Below, in pieces: positions 19,321 to 28,084 of a DNA stretch of 64,000 nt. The notes beneath the pieces are model-generated. The model saw nothing but the letters and a program-made list of their open reading frames with translations, was not told where the DNA came from and searched no databases. Where the stretch lies: contig NZ_JAGGKP010000001.1 of NCBI RefSeq assembly GCF_017873765.1, forward strand, positions 1-64,000, given 5' to 3'. Numbering within the stretch: position 1 is the first letter of the stretch; each line of letters begins with the position of its first letter. The stretch comes from Paenibacillus sediminis (GTDB lineage: Bacteria > Bacillota > Bacilli > Paenibacillales > Paenibacillaceae). The position numbers and the translations under genes were made by a program.

Positions 19321-20262
19321 ATGGCTAACGAGGGATACATTTATTCAAATAGGCATGAGTGGACTCAAATCATCTCGAAAATGACTTTTGCCGTTTTCAA
19401 GGGGATCATCGCTTATCTCTCAAACAGTAAAGCACTGCTTGCAGATGCATTATATTCTGCTTCTGATGCGGCTAATGGGATAGCCGAGCGAATGCCTTGG
19501 AGCGGACATAACAAGAGAAAAGTGAATACAAATCATAATTCTGAGCCGATCTTTGCTGTACTGTTTTCTATTCTCATCATGATGAGCGGATTACACGTCG
19601 CACTATCGGCAATTCGTGGTTTGCTTCAAGATGAATTGCCTGCTCCGAAACCATTTGCTTTAATTGCTGTAGTTGTTTCGATCATCGCTAACGAAGTATT
19701 ATTCCGATATCAATATCATCAAGCCATGAATATGGGAAAAGAAAAACAGCTGTTATATGCTAAAATTCATCGCTATACTCTATTTACCTCTTCATTCGTG
19801 CTGTTTGGTATTGTAGGGGCGATGATTGGGAGTATTCTAGACCTCCCTGTTCTATTTTATTTAGATCCAGCTGCTGCTTTAGTTGCTTCGTTGTTCATTG
19901 TGCGAAATGGTTACCGCTTAATCGAGAGTTTGCTGTATAATACGCATGTTCAGAAGACGCATGATGAGGACACAACTCAATATATCGATACCGTTCAACG
20001 AGTTCATGGTGTAATTACGGTAGACGATTTAAAAATAACCGAGCAGGGACAATATGTAACCATTGACCTCAAAATCAGCGTGAATCCAAGAATATCCGTG
20101 CTTGAGGCGCACGATATTGCGACTCGAGTGAAAAACTTGCTCATGAACCGTTTTGTTCATGTGAGCGATGTTCATGTCGGGGTGCTTCCTTATCATTCAG
20201 GATATCCTTATAAATCAAATTATGAACTTCCAGATCGAGATACATCGACGATTCTGCAATAA
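19321..20262 (+). CDS. Cation diffusion facilitator (CDF) family protein with altered metal site
   Basis: A 313-residue protein with about five to six membrane helices and a cytosolic C-terminal domain (VHGVITVDDLKI...ATRVKNLLMNRF) of the CDF type. The helix-2 motif LLADALYSASDAANG keeps both aspartates but has Tyr where most members have His. The helix-5 motif, usually HHRSDA, reads IHRYTL, so the second aspartate is missing. CDF proteins normally export Zn, Mn or Fe in exchange for protons; with this site the substrate is uncertain. ATG 19321 follows GAGGGGGAACAT. Confidence 0.75.
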   Translation: MANEGYIYSNRHEWTQIISKMTFAVFKGIIAYLSNSKALLADALYSASDAANGIAERMPWSGHNKRKVNTNHNSEPIFAVLFSILIMMSGLHVALSAIRGLLQDELPAPKPFALIAVVVSIIANEVLFRYQYHQAMNMGKEKQLLYAKIHRYTLFTSSFVLFGIVGAMIGSILDLPVLFYLDPAAALVASLFIVRNGYRLIESLLYNTHVQKTHDEDTTQYIDTVQRVHGVITVDDLKITEQGQYVTIDLKISVNPRISVLEAHDIATRVKNLLMNRFVHVSDVHVGVLPYHSGYPYKSNYELPDRDTSTILQ

Positions 20263-20297
20263 TATTAAGAAATAAGCCTGAAAGAAGGTGACAGCCA

Positions 20298-22694
20298 TTG
20301 CTTCACTCGCAGTATCGATGGAATATTGCAGAAGGTGACGAAGAGATTGAGCGATTATTCGCTGAACAATTAAACATATCTCGGCTTCTTGCATCCATCT
20401 TAGTGACAAGAGGCATTCGAACCATCAAGGATGCTGAATCATTCTTATACGCCACGACAGAGGAAATGCACGATCCTATGTTGATGCTGGGGATGAAGGA
20501 AGCAGTGACTCGAATTACAAGTGCGGTTAAGCAGGGGGAGAAAATTTTAATTTACGGTGATTATGATGCCGATGGCGTCTCCAGTACAGCGCTGATGGTT
20601 CATTTGATGCGTAAACTGAATGCTTCTTATGATATCTATATCCCTCACCGTTCAAAAGAAGGATATGGTCTTCACAATCACGCCATTGATTCCGCCCATA
20701 AACAAGGGGTAAGCCTCATCGTTACGGTCGACACAGGTATTAGTGCGGTAAAAGAGATCGCTCATGCAAACGAGCTTGGTATCGATGTCATTGTTACCGA
20801 TCATCATGAACCGCCTGAAATTTTGCCAGAGGCCTATACGCTAGTGAATCCCAAAATTCCAGGTTGTCCATATCCGTTTAAAGGACTAGCAGGTGTTGGC
20901 GTTGCATTTAAACTGGCTCATGCGATTCTAGGCGAGTTGCCAAAGGAATGGATGCAGATCGTCGCAATCGGAACGGTCGCTGATTTGATGCCTCTGACAG
21001 ACGAAAACCGCATTTTAGTCCGTTATGGAATCGAACAAATGAGACAAACGTCCTACCCAGGAATTAGAGCTCTCCTTAAAGTAAGCGGAGTAGAGGTCGC
21101 CTATGTGACTTCTACAAATATTGGTTTTGCTATGGCGCCTCGTATTAACGCGAGCGGCAGGCTTGATCATGCGATGCGCGCAGTAACATTGTTAACAACT
21201 CAAAATGAGTCTGAGGCAGAGGAGATCGCTGAGGAGCTGGATGCTCTTAACAAAGAGCGGCAGAATGTTGTTGACGATATTGTTCGGGAAGCTGACGCAC
21301 AGCTGCAAGCCAAAATGCAAAACGGAAAACTTCCAGATGTGATCGTACTTGCTGGAGAGGGCTGGAATGTTGGAGTTGTCGGTATTGTCGCTTCGAAAAT
21401 ATTAGACCGATATTATCGCCCTACAATTATTTTGGGCATTGATCCAGAAACGGGCAATGCCAAAGGATCTGCTAGGTCGATCCCTGGATTCGATATATAT
21501 GAAGCGTTAACTGAGTGCAGCGATGTGCTCGATCATTATGGAGGGCATACTTCTGCAGCAGGCATGAGTCTGCACCGAGATCAATTATCCGTGTTCGAGG
21601 AGCGGCTGTTGCAATTTGCATCGGAGGTGTTAGAACCCGAACATTTCGTTCCTGAAATGACCGTTGATAAATGCTGTTTCATTCAAGATGTGCCGCTGCA
21701 AGTCATTGAAGAGCTGGCTCTGCTTGAACCTTTTGGTATGGGCAATCCTTCTCCGCGTTTTATGTTTGAGGGATTAAAAGTGAACGATTTTCGCAAAATG
21801 GGGAAAGATAGTAAACATTTGAAGCTGACACTTGGTCAACAAAGCGATATAATCGAAGCTGTTGCTTTTGGCAAAGGGATCATTGGAGAGCTGGTAAATG
21901 ATCACACAACTGTGGACGTACTGGCAGAGGTGAACATCAATGAATGGAACGGATCTCGTAAACCGCAGCTGATGCTGCATGACCTAAGAATTCCGCATAT
22001 TCAGCTGTTTGATTATCGGGGTACGCGTGACGTACTAAAGGAAATGGTTCATTTTCAAAAAATATTAGAAGCTTTGCCTGGATATCATTCATCGCAGATC
22101 GCTGCAGTCATTCAGCCTTCATCACCATATAAAAGCAAATTGAATGATACTTCTCTTTGGGTATATGATAGAAATGCCGGCATTTTGCCGCTGAATGATT
22201 TGGCAAAACAAAATGGATATGAAGCGGTACGTACTCTGTTTATGATTGAATCTCCAGAGACACCTAGTCAGTTAGATCGTCTTTTTGACGCTTTGAGTTT
22301 GGTAGAGAATATTGTTCTTTTTCATGGTAAGATGGATAAGCAGGAACGCATAAAGGTTCCAACACGAGAACAATTTAAAACAATCTATGCCTTTATGTTA
22401 AAATACGGAGCGCAGCCTTTTTCTGAAGAAGAGATTCTCCCGATTCTAAGCAGACAAACTGGCTGTTCAGTTCGTATGCTGCGAATGGTTTTTGACGTTT
22501 TCGAAGAATTATCATTTATATTACGTACAAATGGAATTGTAACAATCGTCCCTACACCGCCGAAAAGGCAGCTTAATACATCTTTACGATATCAAGAACT
22601 GGATGCGATCGCAGAGATGGAAAACCAATTGTTCTATGCCAGCACCCCGCAATTAACCGCTTGGATAGCGTCCCGTTTACAAGGTGTATCCTAG
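20298..22694 (+). CDS. recJ: RecJ, single-stranded-DNA-specific exonuclease
   Basis: A 798-residue 5'-3' exonuclease used in recombination and mismatch repair. The DHH domain shows ILIYGDYDADGVSSTALM and VTDHHEPP (metal ligands), then DHHA1 with VNPKIPGCPYPFKGLAGVGVAFK and GGHTSAAGMS, then an OB-like domain. The C-terminal extension of about 200 residues is typical of Firmicute RecJ. TTG 20298 has GAAGGTGA upstream. apt follows after 31 bases, as in B. subtilis. Confidence 0.95.
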   Translation: MLHSQYRWNIAEGDEEIERLFAEQLNISRLLASILVTRGIRTIKDAESFLYATTEEMHDPMLMLGMKEAVTRITSAVKQGEKILIYGDYDADGVSSTALMVHLMRKLNASYDIYIPHRSKEGYGLHNHAIDSAHKQGVSLIVTVDTGISAVKEIAHANELGIDVIVTDHHEPPEILPEAYTLVNPKIPGCPYPFKGLAGVGVAFKLAHAILGELPKEWMQIVAIGTVADLMPLTDENRILVRYGIEQMRQTSYPGIRALLKVSGVEVAYVTSTNIGFAMAPRINASGRLDHAMRAVTLLTTQNESEAEEIAEELDALNKERQNVVDDIVREADAQLQAKMQNGKLPDVIVLAGEGWNVGVVGIVASKILDRYYRPTIILGIDPETGNAKGSARSIPGFDIYEALTECSDVLDHYGGHTSAAGMSLHRDQLSVFEERLLQFASEVLEPEHFVPEMTVDKCCFIQDVPLQVIEELALLEPFGMGNPSPRFMFEGLKVNDFRKMGKDSKHLKLTLGQQSDIIEAVAFGKGIIGELVNDHTTVDVLAEVNINEWNGSRKPQLMLHDLRIPHIQLFDYRGTRDVLKEMVHFQKILEALPGYHSSQIAAVIQPSSPYKSKLNDTSLWVYDRNAGILPLNDLAKQNGYEAVRTLFMIESPETPSQLDRLFDALSLVENIVLFHGKMDKQERIKVPTREQFKTIYAFMLKYGAQPFSEEEILPILSRQTGCSVRMLRMVFDVFEELSFILRTNGIVTIVPTPPKRQLNTSLRYQELDAIAEMENQLFYASTPQLTAWIASRLQGVS

Positions 22695-22725
22695 TGGCAG
22701 CAGTTACTTTTAGGAGGAGATTAAT

Positions 22726-23238
22726 TTGAATTTTAAAGATTACATTCGTGTCGTTGAGGATTTCCCGCAACCGGGAATCAGCTTCAAAGACATCACAACA
22801 TTGCTGAAAAACGGCGAAGCATACCATCAAGCTATCGAAGAAATGAGAAAGCTCGTTAAAGATTTGAAAATTGATGTCATTGCGGGACCAGAAGCTCGCG
22901 GCTTCGTAGTAGGCGCACCGCTCGCTTATGCGCTTGGTGTTGGATTCGTACCGATTCGTAAAAAAGGTAAATTGCCTTATAATACAATTGAAGCCAGATA
23001 TGATCTCGAGTATGGTAAAGACGTTTTGGCTGTACACAGCGATGCAATTGAGAAAGGTCAAAATGTATTGATTGCAGACGATCTGCTTGCAACAGGCGGG
23101 ACGATTGCAACATGTGTAGACTTAGTGGAGAAGCTGGGTGGCAACGTTGTCGGTGCTGCTTTCCTAATCGAGCTTAGCGAACTTCAAGGTCGTAACAAAC
23201 TTCCCAATATTAATGTTTTCTCACTGCTTACTTATTAA
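22726..23238 (+). CDS. apt: Apt, adenine phosphoribosyltransferase
   Basis: A 170-residue purine-salvage enzyme that makes AMP from adenine and PRPP. The PRPP-binding motif is [13 protein letters not shown], and the N-terminal segment [16 protein letters not shown] is typical. The start is TTG 22726, supported by a strong AGGAGGAG ribosome binding site. The length is standard. Confidence 0.97.
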   Translation: MNFKDYIRVVEDFPQPGISFKDITTLLKNGEAYHQAIEEMRKLVKDLKIDVIAGPEARGFVVGAPLAYALGVGFVPIRKKGKLPYNTIEARYDLEYGKDVLAVHSDAIEKGQNVLIADDLLATGGTIATCVDLVEKLGGNVVGAAFLIELSELQGRNKLPNINVFSLLTY

Positions 23239-23262
23239 TTCACCCGTTTATCGGGGAAAGAT

Positions 23263-23312
23263 AAACAGCCCTCAAGTTACCGGTACACGGCAGCTTGAGG
23301 GCTGTTTTATTA
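23263..23312 (+). terminator. Terminator after apt
   Basis: Stem AAACAGCCCTCAAG/CTTGAGGGCTGTTT lies between converging apt and the permease gene, so it may serve both. Confidence 0.85.
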
Positions 23313-23328
23313 GTTGGTTTATTTTAAA

Positions 23329-24624
23329 TTAATGAGCTGCTTCTTTACTTTGTTCATTTGACAGGCCAAGCACTTCAAACAATTTAAACAATAAGCTGAG
23401 CACAATACCAACGATCGTTGCTAGTGCCATTCCCTTGAGCGTAACATGACCAAACTTGAGCTGAGCTCCGCTAATACCAATAATTAAGACAATCGTTGCT
23501 AAGATCATGTTGGACGCTTTAGAGAAGTCAACTTTTTGTTCGACAAAGATACGAAGTCCAGATGCGGCAATGACACCGAACAGAAGCAGTGATACCCCGC
23601 CCATAACAGGAGTCGGAATATTGGCTACTACCGCAGAGAAAGTACCAGAGAAGGACAGCAGAATGGCGAAAATAGCTGCACCTCCGATGACATATATGGA
23701 ATATACTTTGGTTAAAGCCATCACTCCGATATTTTCACCGTAAGTTGTATTTGGCGTGGAGCCAACAAAACCAGAAAGAATTGTAGATACGCCATTACCG
23801 AGCAAAGAACGATGCAAACCTGGATCTTTAGATAAGTCCTTACCAACAATGCTGCTTGTTACGAGCAAGTGACCGATATGCTCTACGATGACGACAAGCG
23901 CAACGGGAATAATCGTAAATATCGCTGACCAATCCCAAGTTGGTGTTGTAATCTTAGGAGTCGTTAAGAATTGTGCATCAGCGATCGCTTGCGTATTAAC
24001 CATGCCCATAAAATAAGCGAGAACATAGCCTGTGACGATCCCGATGAGAATGTGGATGATTTTTGGAAAACCACGGAATAGTACAGCACCTAAGACAGTG
24101 ACACCTAAAGTAACGAGAGATAATGTAACTGCTTTTGGATCAGCAAACCAGGTTGTTTTTGTAGGATCTGTATTAATGATACCCGCCATACCTGCAGCAA
24201 CCGGCACAAGTTCCAGTCCGATAATCGCAATCACCGCACCCATAACAGCTGGAGGGAAGACGACATTAATCCAGTTAGTCCCAGCGAACTTAATAATAAG
24301 AGCGACTAAACAGAATATAATCCCGGTGACGATAAACGCACTGAGCGCCATAGAGTATCCGTTATCCGGATGTGCAGTCAAAACAACCATAACAGGTGAA
24401 ATGAATGCAAAGCTCGAGCCAAGATATGCAGGAATTTTGGCCTTACAGATTAAGATGTACAAGAGCGTTCCAATACCATTCATAAGCAGGATCATGCTAG
24501 GATCTACATGGAAAAGGTTAGGGACGAGTACTGTACTGCCGAACATGGCGAATAAATGCTGTAAACTTAACAGTATGCCTGGGCCAAAAGGAATTTTATC
24601 ATTTACTTGAATTTCGCGTTGCAA
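23329..24624 (-). CDS. uraA: Uracil permease, NCS2 (UraA/PyrP) family
   Basis: A 431-residue proton-coupled nucleobase transporter with about 14 membrane segments. Signature regions are LLSLQHLFAMFGSTVLVP near the N-terminus and AYLGSSFAFISPVMVVL. The substrate-binding glutamate region of helix 8 (VALVVIVEHIGHLLVTS) and the helix-10 region GGSTPNTTYGENIGVMALT-like (here GFVGSTPNTTYGENIGVMA) support uracil/xanthine-type transport. It stands alone on the minus strand between apt and relA, fitting nucleobase salvage. Exact substrate is inferred. Confidence 0.88.
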   Translation of the reverse strand: MQREIQVNDKIPFGPGILLSLQHLFAMFGSTVLVPNLFHVDPSMILLMNGIGTLLYILICKAKIPAYLGSSFAFISPVMVVLTAHPDNGYSMALSAFIVTGIIFCLVALIIKFAGTNWINVVFPPAVMGAVIAIIGLELVPVAAGMAGIINTDPTKTTWFADPKAVTLSLVTLGVTVLGAVLFRGFPKIIHILIGIVTGYVLAYFMGMVNTQAIADAQFLTTPKITTPTWDWSAIFTIIPVALVVIVEHIGHLLVTSSIVGKDLSKDPGLHRSLLGNGVSTILSGFVGSTPNTTYGENIGVMALTKVYSIYVIGGAAIFAILLSFSGTFSAVVANIPTPVMGGVSLLLFGVIAASGLRIFVEQKVDFSKASNMILATIVLIIGISGAQLKFGHVTLKGMALATIVGIVLSLLFKLFEVLGLSNEQSKEAAH

Positions 24625-24765
24625 CTAGTTTCACTCCTCTAATTTGTTATACCTATAAAAGATCATCTTTTCTAGATTATAGAGTTTCCCTTCATATTTC
24701 AATAAAAATTTTGCGAAAATAGGACGAAAATTGTAATTTATTTGAATACCAGCCATCTTGAATAG

Positions 24766-24794
24766 TTGACGGAAGTTTAAGCAACCGTCATAAT
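24766..24794 (+). promoter_or_regulatory. Sigma-A promoter of relA
   Basis: TTGACG-N17-CATAAT. A TGACGG/CCGTCA inverted repeat overlaps it and could be an operator. Confidence 0.65.
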
Positions 24795-24808
24795 TATAGA
24801 AAATCACT

Positions 24809-24848
24809 AATGGGGTAACCGTTTGAAGCTTAATTAAGGCCCCATTTT
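24809..24848 (+). promoter_or_regulatory. Hairpin in the relA leader
   Basis: AATGGGG 24809-24815 can pair with CCCCATT 24840-24846, followed by TTAT. It lies between the promoter and the ribosome binding site, so it could be a weak attenuator. The U tract is poor. Confidence 0.3.
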
Positions 24849-24875
24849 ATATAGAAAGGAAACGGAAAGGATTCA

Positions 24876-27053
24876 ATGGGCATAGAGCGATTACTTGAAA
24901 AGGCGTCCGCCTATATCAAAGAACAAGATCTTCTCCGCATTAAGGAGGCCTATGAATTTGCTGAACAAGCCCATCATGGCCAAGTGCGGAAATCAGGAGA
25001 ACCTTATATTCTGCATCCGCTGGCGGTTGCAGAAATTGTCGTGAACATGCAGATGGATACGCTGTCCATTATTGCTGCTCTTTTGCATGACGTTGTAGAA
25101 GACACGACAGTATCTTTGGAAGAAATTCGCAAGAAATTTGGCGACACTTGCGCGATGCTTGTCGATGGCCTTACCAAACTGGAGCGCATCCAATTTCGCT
25201 CTAAAGAAGAACAGCAAAATGAAAACTACCGTAAAATGTTTATTGCGATGGCCCAGGATATTCGTGTCATCGTTATTAAACTTGCAGACAGACTGCACAA
25301 TATGCGGACACTTAAGTATCAATCCGAAGAGAGCCAGCGGCGTATTGCCTATGAAACGCTCGAAATTTTCTGCCCGATTGCTCATCGTCTAGGTATATCT
25401 GCCATTAAATGGGAAATGGAAGATATTGCCCTCAGATACTTGAATCCGCAGCAATATTATCGTATTGCCAACCTCATGCATAAGAAGCGGGCAGAACGTG
25501 AGGAGTATATCGATAAAGTTATTTCACGTATTAAAGAAAAATTGGATGAGATGGGGATTGAAGCCGATCTTTCCGGCCGTCCAAAACATATATACAGCGT
25601 TTTTAAGAAAATGTCGACGAAAAACAAGCAATTTAACGAAATCTACGATTTGCTTGCAATCCGTATTATTGTAGATAACATTAAAGACTGCTATGCGACG
25701 CTCGGCATTATTCATACCCTTTGGAAACCGATGCCTGGTCGTTTTAAAGACTATATCGCTATGCCGAAGGCAAATATGTATCAGTCGCTCCATACGACTG
25801 TTATAGGTCCGAACGGTGAGCCAACAGAGGTGCAGATTCGAACTTGGGATATGCATCGTACTGCAGAATTCGGTATTGCCGCTCACTGGGCATATAAAGA
25901 GGGAGCTGGAGCAGGCAATATTGAAAATAAAATGCCGTTTTTCCGTGAAATTCTTGAACTTCAGCATGAAGCACAGGATGCATCTGAATTTGTAGAGTCG
26001 CTTAAAATGGACTTTTTCTCCGATTTAGTGTTTGTATTTACACCAAAAGGGGAAGTGATTGAGCTTCCAGCCGGCTCTGTTCCGCTTGATTTCGCATTTC
26101 GGATTCATACAGAAGTCGGTAATCGGACAATCGGTGCCAAAGTGAATGGACGTATTGTGCCGCTTGATCATGTGCTCAAAACTGGGGACATTGTTGAAAT
26201 TTTGACTTCCAAACATTCGTACGGCCCAAGTCAGGATTGGCTTAAGATTGCGCAGTCTTCGCATGCTCGCAGTAAGATTAAGCAGTGGTTCAAGAAAGAG
26301 AAACGTGAAGAGAATGTTGAAAAGGGACGTGAAGCGCTAGAACGTGAATTAAAGCGTCTAGGCTTGGAGCCTTCCGTCTGGATGACCGATGATAAACTGC
26401 AAGAAGTAGCGAAGAAATTTGCTTTTAACGATATAGAGGATATGCTGTCCGCTGTCGGATTCGGGGGAATCACGGCTGCTCAAATCTGTACTCGTCTAAC
26501 CGAGAAATTACGGAAAGAGCAAGAGGAGGCAAGTCTATTGGAGCTTACTTCTGAAGTTAAAGAAGTGAAAGCTCCGTCGGAACAGAAGAAATCCCGCCCA
26601 ACCAACGGAGTGTCTGTTAAAGGAATTGATAATTTACTTGTCCGCTTTGCAAGATGCTGCAACCCAGTGCCTGGGGATGACATCATTGGATATATTACTC
26701 GTGGACGAGGAGTTTCGGTACACCGCACGGACTGTCCGAATATTCCTGTAACTGGCGATGGCGAGGAAGCGGCGCGTGTGATTGAGGTGGAATGGGAAAA
26801 ATCTATTGAAGCCAATTACAGTGTCGATATCGAAATTACTGGACATGACCGCCGGGGTCTGTTAAATGAAGTGTTGCAGGCGGTATCCGAGAGCAAGACG
26901 AACATTTCAGCGGTATCTGGACGCTCGGATAAAAACAAACTCGCTTTGATTCATATGACGATTCTTATTCGTAATACCGATCATCTGCAATCGGTTGTTG
27001 ATCGAATCAAACGTGTGCAGGATGTGTATACGGTGCACCGCATTATGCAATAA
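24876..27053 (+). CDS. relA: RelA/SpoT-family bifunctional (p)ppGpp synthetase/hydrolase
   Basis: A 725-residue enzyme of the stringent response. The HD hydrolase domain (HPLAVAEIVVNM, LLHDVVEDT) is followed by the synthetase domain (PKHIYSVFKKM, YQSLHTTVIGP), a TGS domain (FTPKGEVIELPAGSVPLDFAFRIHT), a zinc-finger/helical region (RFARCCNPVPGDDIIGY) and a C-terminal ACT/RRM domain (DRRGLLNEVLQAVSE). Both catalytic domains look intact, as in Firmicute Rel. It is transcribed with dtd. Confidence 0.97.
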   Translation: MGIERLLEKASAYIKEQDLLRIKEAYEFAEQAHHGQVRKSGEPYILHPLAVAEIVVNMQMDTLSIIAALLHDVVEDTTVSLEEIRKKFGDTCAMLVDGLTKLERIQFRSKEEQQNENYRKMFIAMAQDIRVIVIKLADRLHNMRTLKYQSEESQRRIAYETLEIFCPIAHRLGISAIKWEMEDIALRYLNPQQYYRIANLMHKKRAEREEYIDKVISRIKEKLDEMGIEADLSGRPKHIYSVFKKMSTKNKQFNEIYDLLAIRIIVDNIKDCYATLGIIHTLWKPMPGRFKDYIAMPKANMYQSLHTTVIGPNGEPTEVQIRTWDMHRTAEFGIAAHWAYKEGAGAGNIENKMPFFREILELQHEAQDASEFVESLKMDFFSDLVFVFTPKGEVIELPAGSVPLDFAFRIHTEVGNRTIGAKVNGRIVPLDHVLKTGDIVEILTSKHSYGPSQDWLKIAQSSHARSKIKQWFKKEKREENVEKGREALERELKRLGLEPSVWMTDDKLQEVAKKFAFNDIEDMLSAVGFGGITAAQICTRLTEKLRKEQEEASLLELTSEVKEVKAPSEQKKSRPTNGVSVKGIDNLLVRFARCCNPVPGDDIIGYITRGRGVSVHRTDCPNIPVTGDGEEAARVIEVEWEKSIEANYSVDIEITGHDRRGLLNEVLQAVSESKTNISAVSGRSDKNKLALIHMTILIRNTDHLQSVVDRIKRVQDVYTVHRIMQ

Positions 27054-27104
27054 CCGTATGCATAATGCATGCCTAAGATAACAAAGTCAAGGAGCAAGCA
27101 ATTC

Positions 27105-27548
27105 ATGAAAGTGGTTGTACAGCGCTGCAAACAAGCGCAAGTAACGGTAAATAATAAAGTAGTAGGTGCTATTAACGAAGGATTAATGTTGTTAGTTGGC
27201 ATCACGCATGAAGATACAGAGCAGGATGCAGCTTACCTTGCTGATAAAATTGCTGGACTCCGTATTTTTGAAGATGATCAAGAGAAGATGAATTTCAGTG
27301 TGCAAGACATCGGCGGACAAATTTTGTCCGTATCGCAGTTCACACTGTATGGGGATGTCCGCAAGGGCAAACGTCCCAACTTTATGGCTGCTGCTAAACC
27401 AGATATGGCCGTTCAATTATATGACAAATTTAATGAGCTGCTGCGTGCAAAGGGACTGCAAGTAGAAACTGGCGAATTTGGTGCGATGATGGATGTGTCG
27501 CTAGTAAATTGGGGTCCCGTGACGCTTATAGTCGATAGTCGAAATTGA
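27105..27548 (+). CDS. dtd: Dtd, D-aminoacyl-tRNA deacylase
   Basis: A 147-residue proofreading enzyme that frees tRNA from D-amino acids and glycine mischarged on tRNA-Ala. The SVSQFTLYG motif is intact. The GP motif appears as NWGPVT where most homologues have NDGPVT; the Gly-Pro pair itself is kept. ATG 27105 follows AAGGAGCAAGCAATTC. The order relA-dtd is conserved in Bacillales. Confidence 0.95.
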   Translation: MKVVVQRCKQAQVTVNNKVVGAINEGLMLLVGITHEDTEQDAAYLADKIAGLRIFEDDQEKMNFSVQDIGGQILSVSQFTLYGDVRKGKRPNFMAAAKPDMAVQLYDKFNELLRAKGLQVETGEFGAMMDVSLVNWGPVTLIVDSRN

Positions 27549-27560
27549 CGATTGAATATG

Positions 27561-27610
27561 AACATCTTACAGCTTACTTTTGAAGTAGGCAGTAGGGTGT
27601 TTTTTATTTT
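27561..27610 (+). terminator. Terminator after dtd
   Basis: A long imperfect stem runs from AACATCTTAC...GCTTAC to GTAGGC...GTAGGGTGTT, followed by TTTTTATTTTATT. Confidence 0.8.
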
Positions 27611-27705
27611 ATTACGGTAATTCAACATGTATTCAGGATAGCAAAAGTGATTTAGGGGAAAATAATTTACGGGATTACAAAAATAAGAGCCTGTGAAGGA
27701 GTATA

Positions 27706-27876
27706 ATGCCAGTGCATCAGTCACCAAAAGAAGCGAGATGGAGTACGCACCCTCTTTTGCCTACGGGAAGCTATGCAGAAGCGGGATATCTGGCGAAATC
27801 TTGTAATGAAAACAGTTCTTTGTTGTATACACAAGGGATGGTTAAGCCTATGAAGCAGTTTCAACCGAGATCATAG
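27706..27876 (+). CDS. Possible 56-residue protein of unknown function
   Basis: ATG 27706, with AAGGAG ending 4 bases upstream, opens a 56-codon frame (MPVHQSPKEARWSTHPLLPT...). It ends at TAG 27876, just before the putative promoter region. There is no membrane segment and no known motif. The short spacing and lack of a family make it doubtful, but the frame fills an otherwise empty stretch. Confidence 0.3.
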   Translation: MPVHQSPKEARWSTHPLLPTGSYAEAGYLAKSCNENSSLLYTQGMVKPMKQFQPRS

Positions 27877-27881
27877 TATAG

Positions 27882-27895
27882 TTAAAACGCTTTCA
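27882..27895 (+). promoter_or_regulatory. Possible CcpA cre-like site
   Basis: TTAAAACGCTTTCA matches the cre pattern TGWAANCGNTNWCA except for its second base. It lies directly upstream of the putative Pho-box array. Confidence 0.35.
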
Positions 27896-27899
27896 TTTT

Positions 27900-27954
27900 T
27901 GTAATGCAACTGTAATACAAGGTTCATGTTCCCTTAACATAGGCTGCATATAAT
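27900..27954 (+). promoter_or_regulatory. Putative PhoP-box array and -10 element
   Basis: Five consecutive 11-base units each start with a related hexamer: TGTAAT, TGTAAT, GTTCAT, CTTAAC, CTGCAT. The last unit merges into TATAAT at 27949-27954. No -35 is seen. Direct 11-base repeats of TTAACA-like hexamers ending at a -10 without a -35 is the layout of PhoP-activated promoters. This is pattern-based inference only. Confidence 0.4.
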
Positions 27955-27960
27955 AACAGA

Positions 27961-28023
27961 CATGACCCCCTTTTTTAAATCATATAAATGATGGACCTAC
28001 AACTTATGTTTGTAGGTTTTTTT
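27961..28023 (+). ncRNA. Candidate short regulatory RNA (about 63 nt) with C-rich seed
   Basis: Counting from the -10 at 27949-27954, transcription would start near 27961. It would end at a terminator, CCTACAA/TTGTAGG plus seven T (27996-28023). In between lie an unpaired ACCCCCTTTTTT, complementary to Shine-Dalgarno sequences, and a small hairpin ATCAT-ATAA-ATGAT. No reading frame fits. This is the layout of many Gram-positive regulatory RNAs, but expression and function are not shown by sequence. Confidence 0.4.
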
Positions 28024-28035
28024 CTTTTTATCATC

Positions 28036-28064
28036 TTGACTTTAGTTCTTGTGTTCTTTACAAT
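28036..28064 (+). promoter_or_regulatory. Sigma-A promoter of the hisS-aspS operon
   Basis: TTGACT-N17-TACAAT, directly upstream of the T-box leader. Confidence 0.75.
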
Positions 28065-28084
28065 CTTACAATATACACATTGGA

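Noticed and set aside
22573..23061. A 162-codon frame antisense to recJ and apt
   Set aside because: It spans two real genes and their gap; the composition is that of a complementary-strand shadow.
24625..24870. PyrR-binding attenuator or purine riboswitch upstream of the uracil permease
   Set aside because: No PyrR-binding loop or purine riboswitch core could be recognised on the minus strand.
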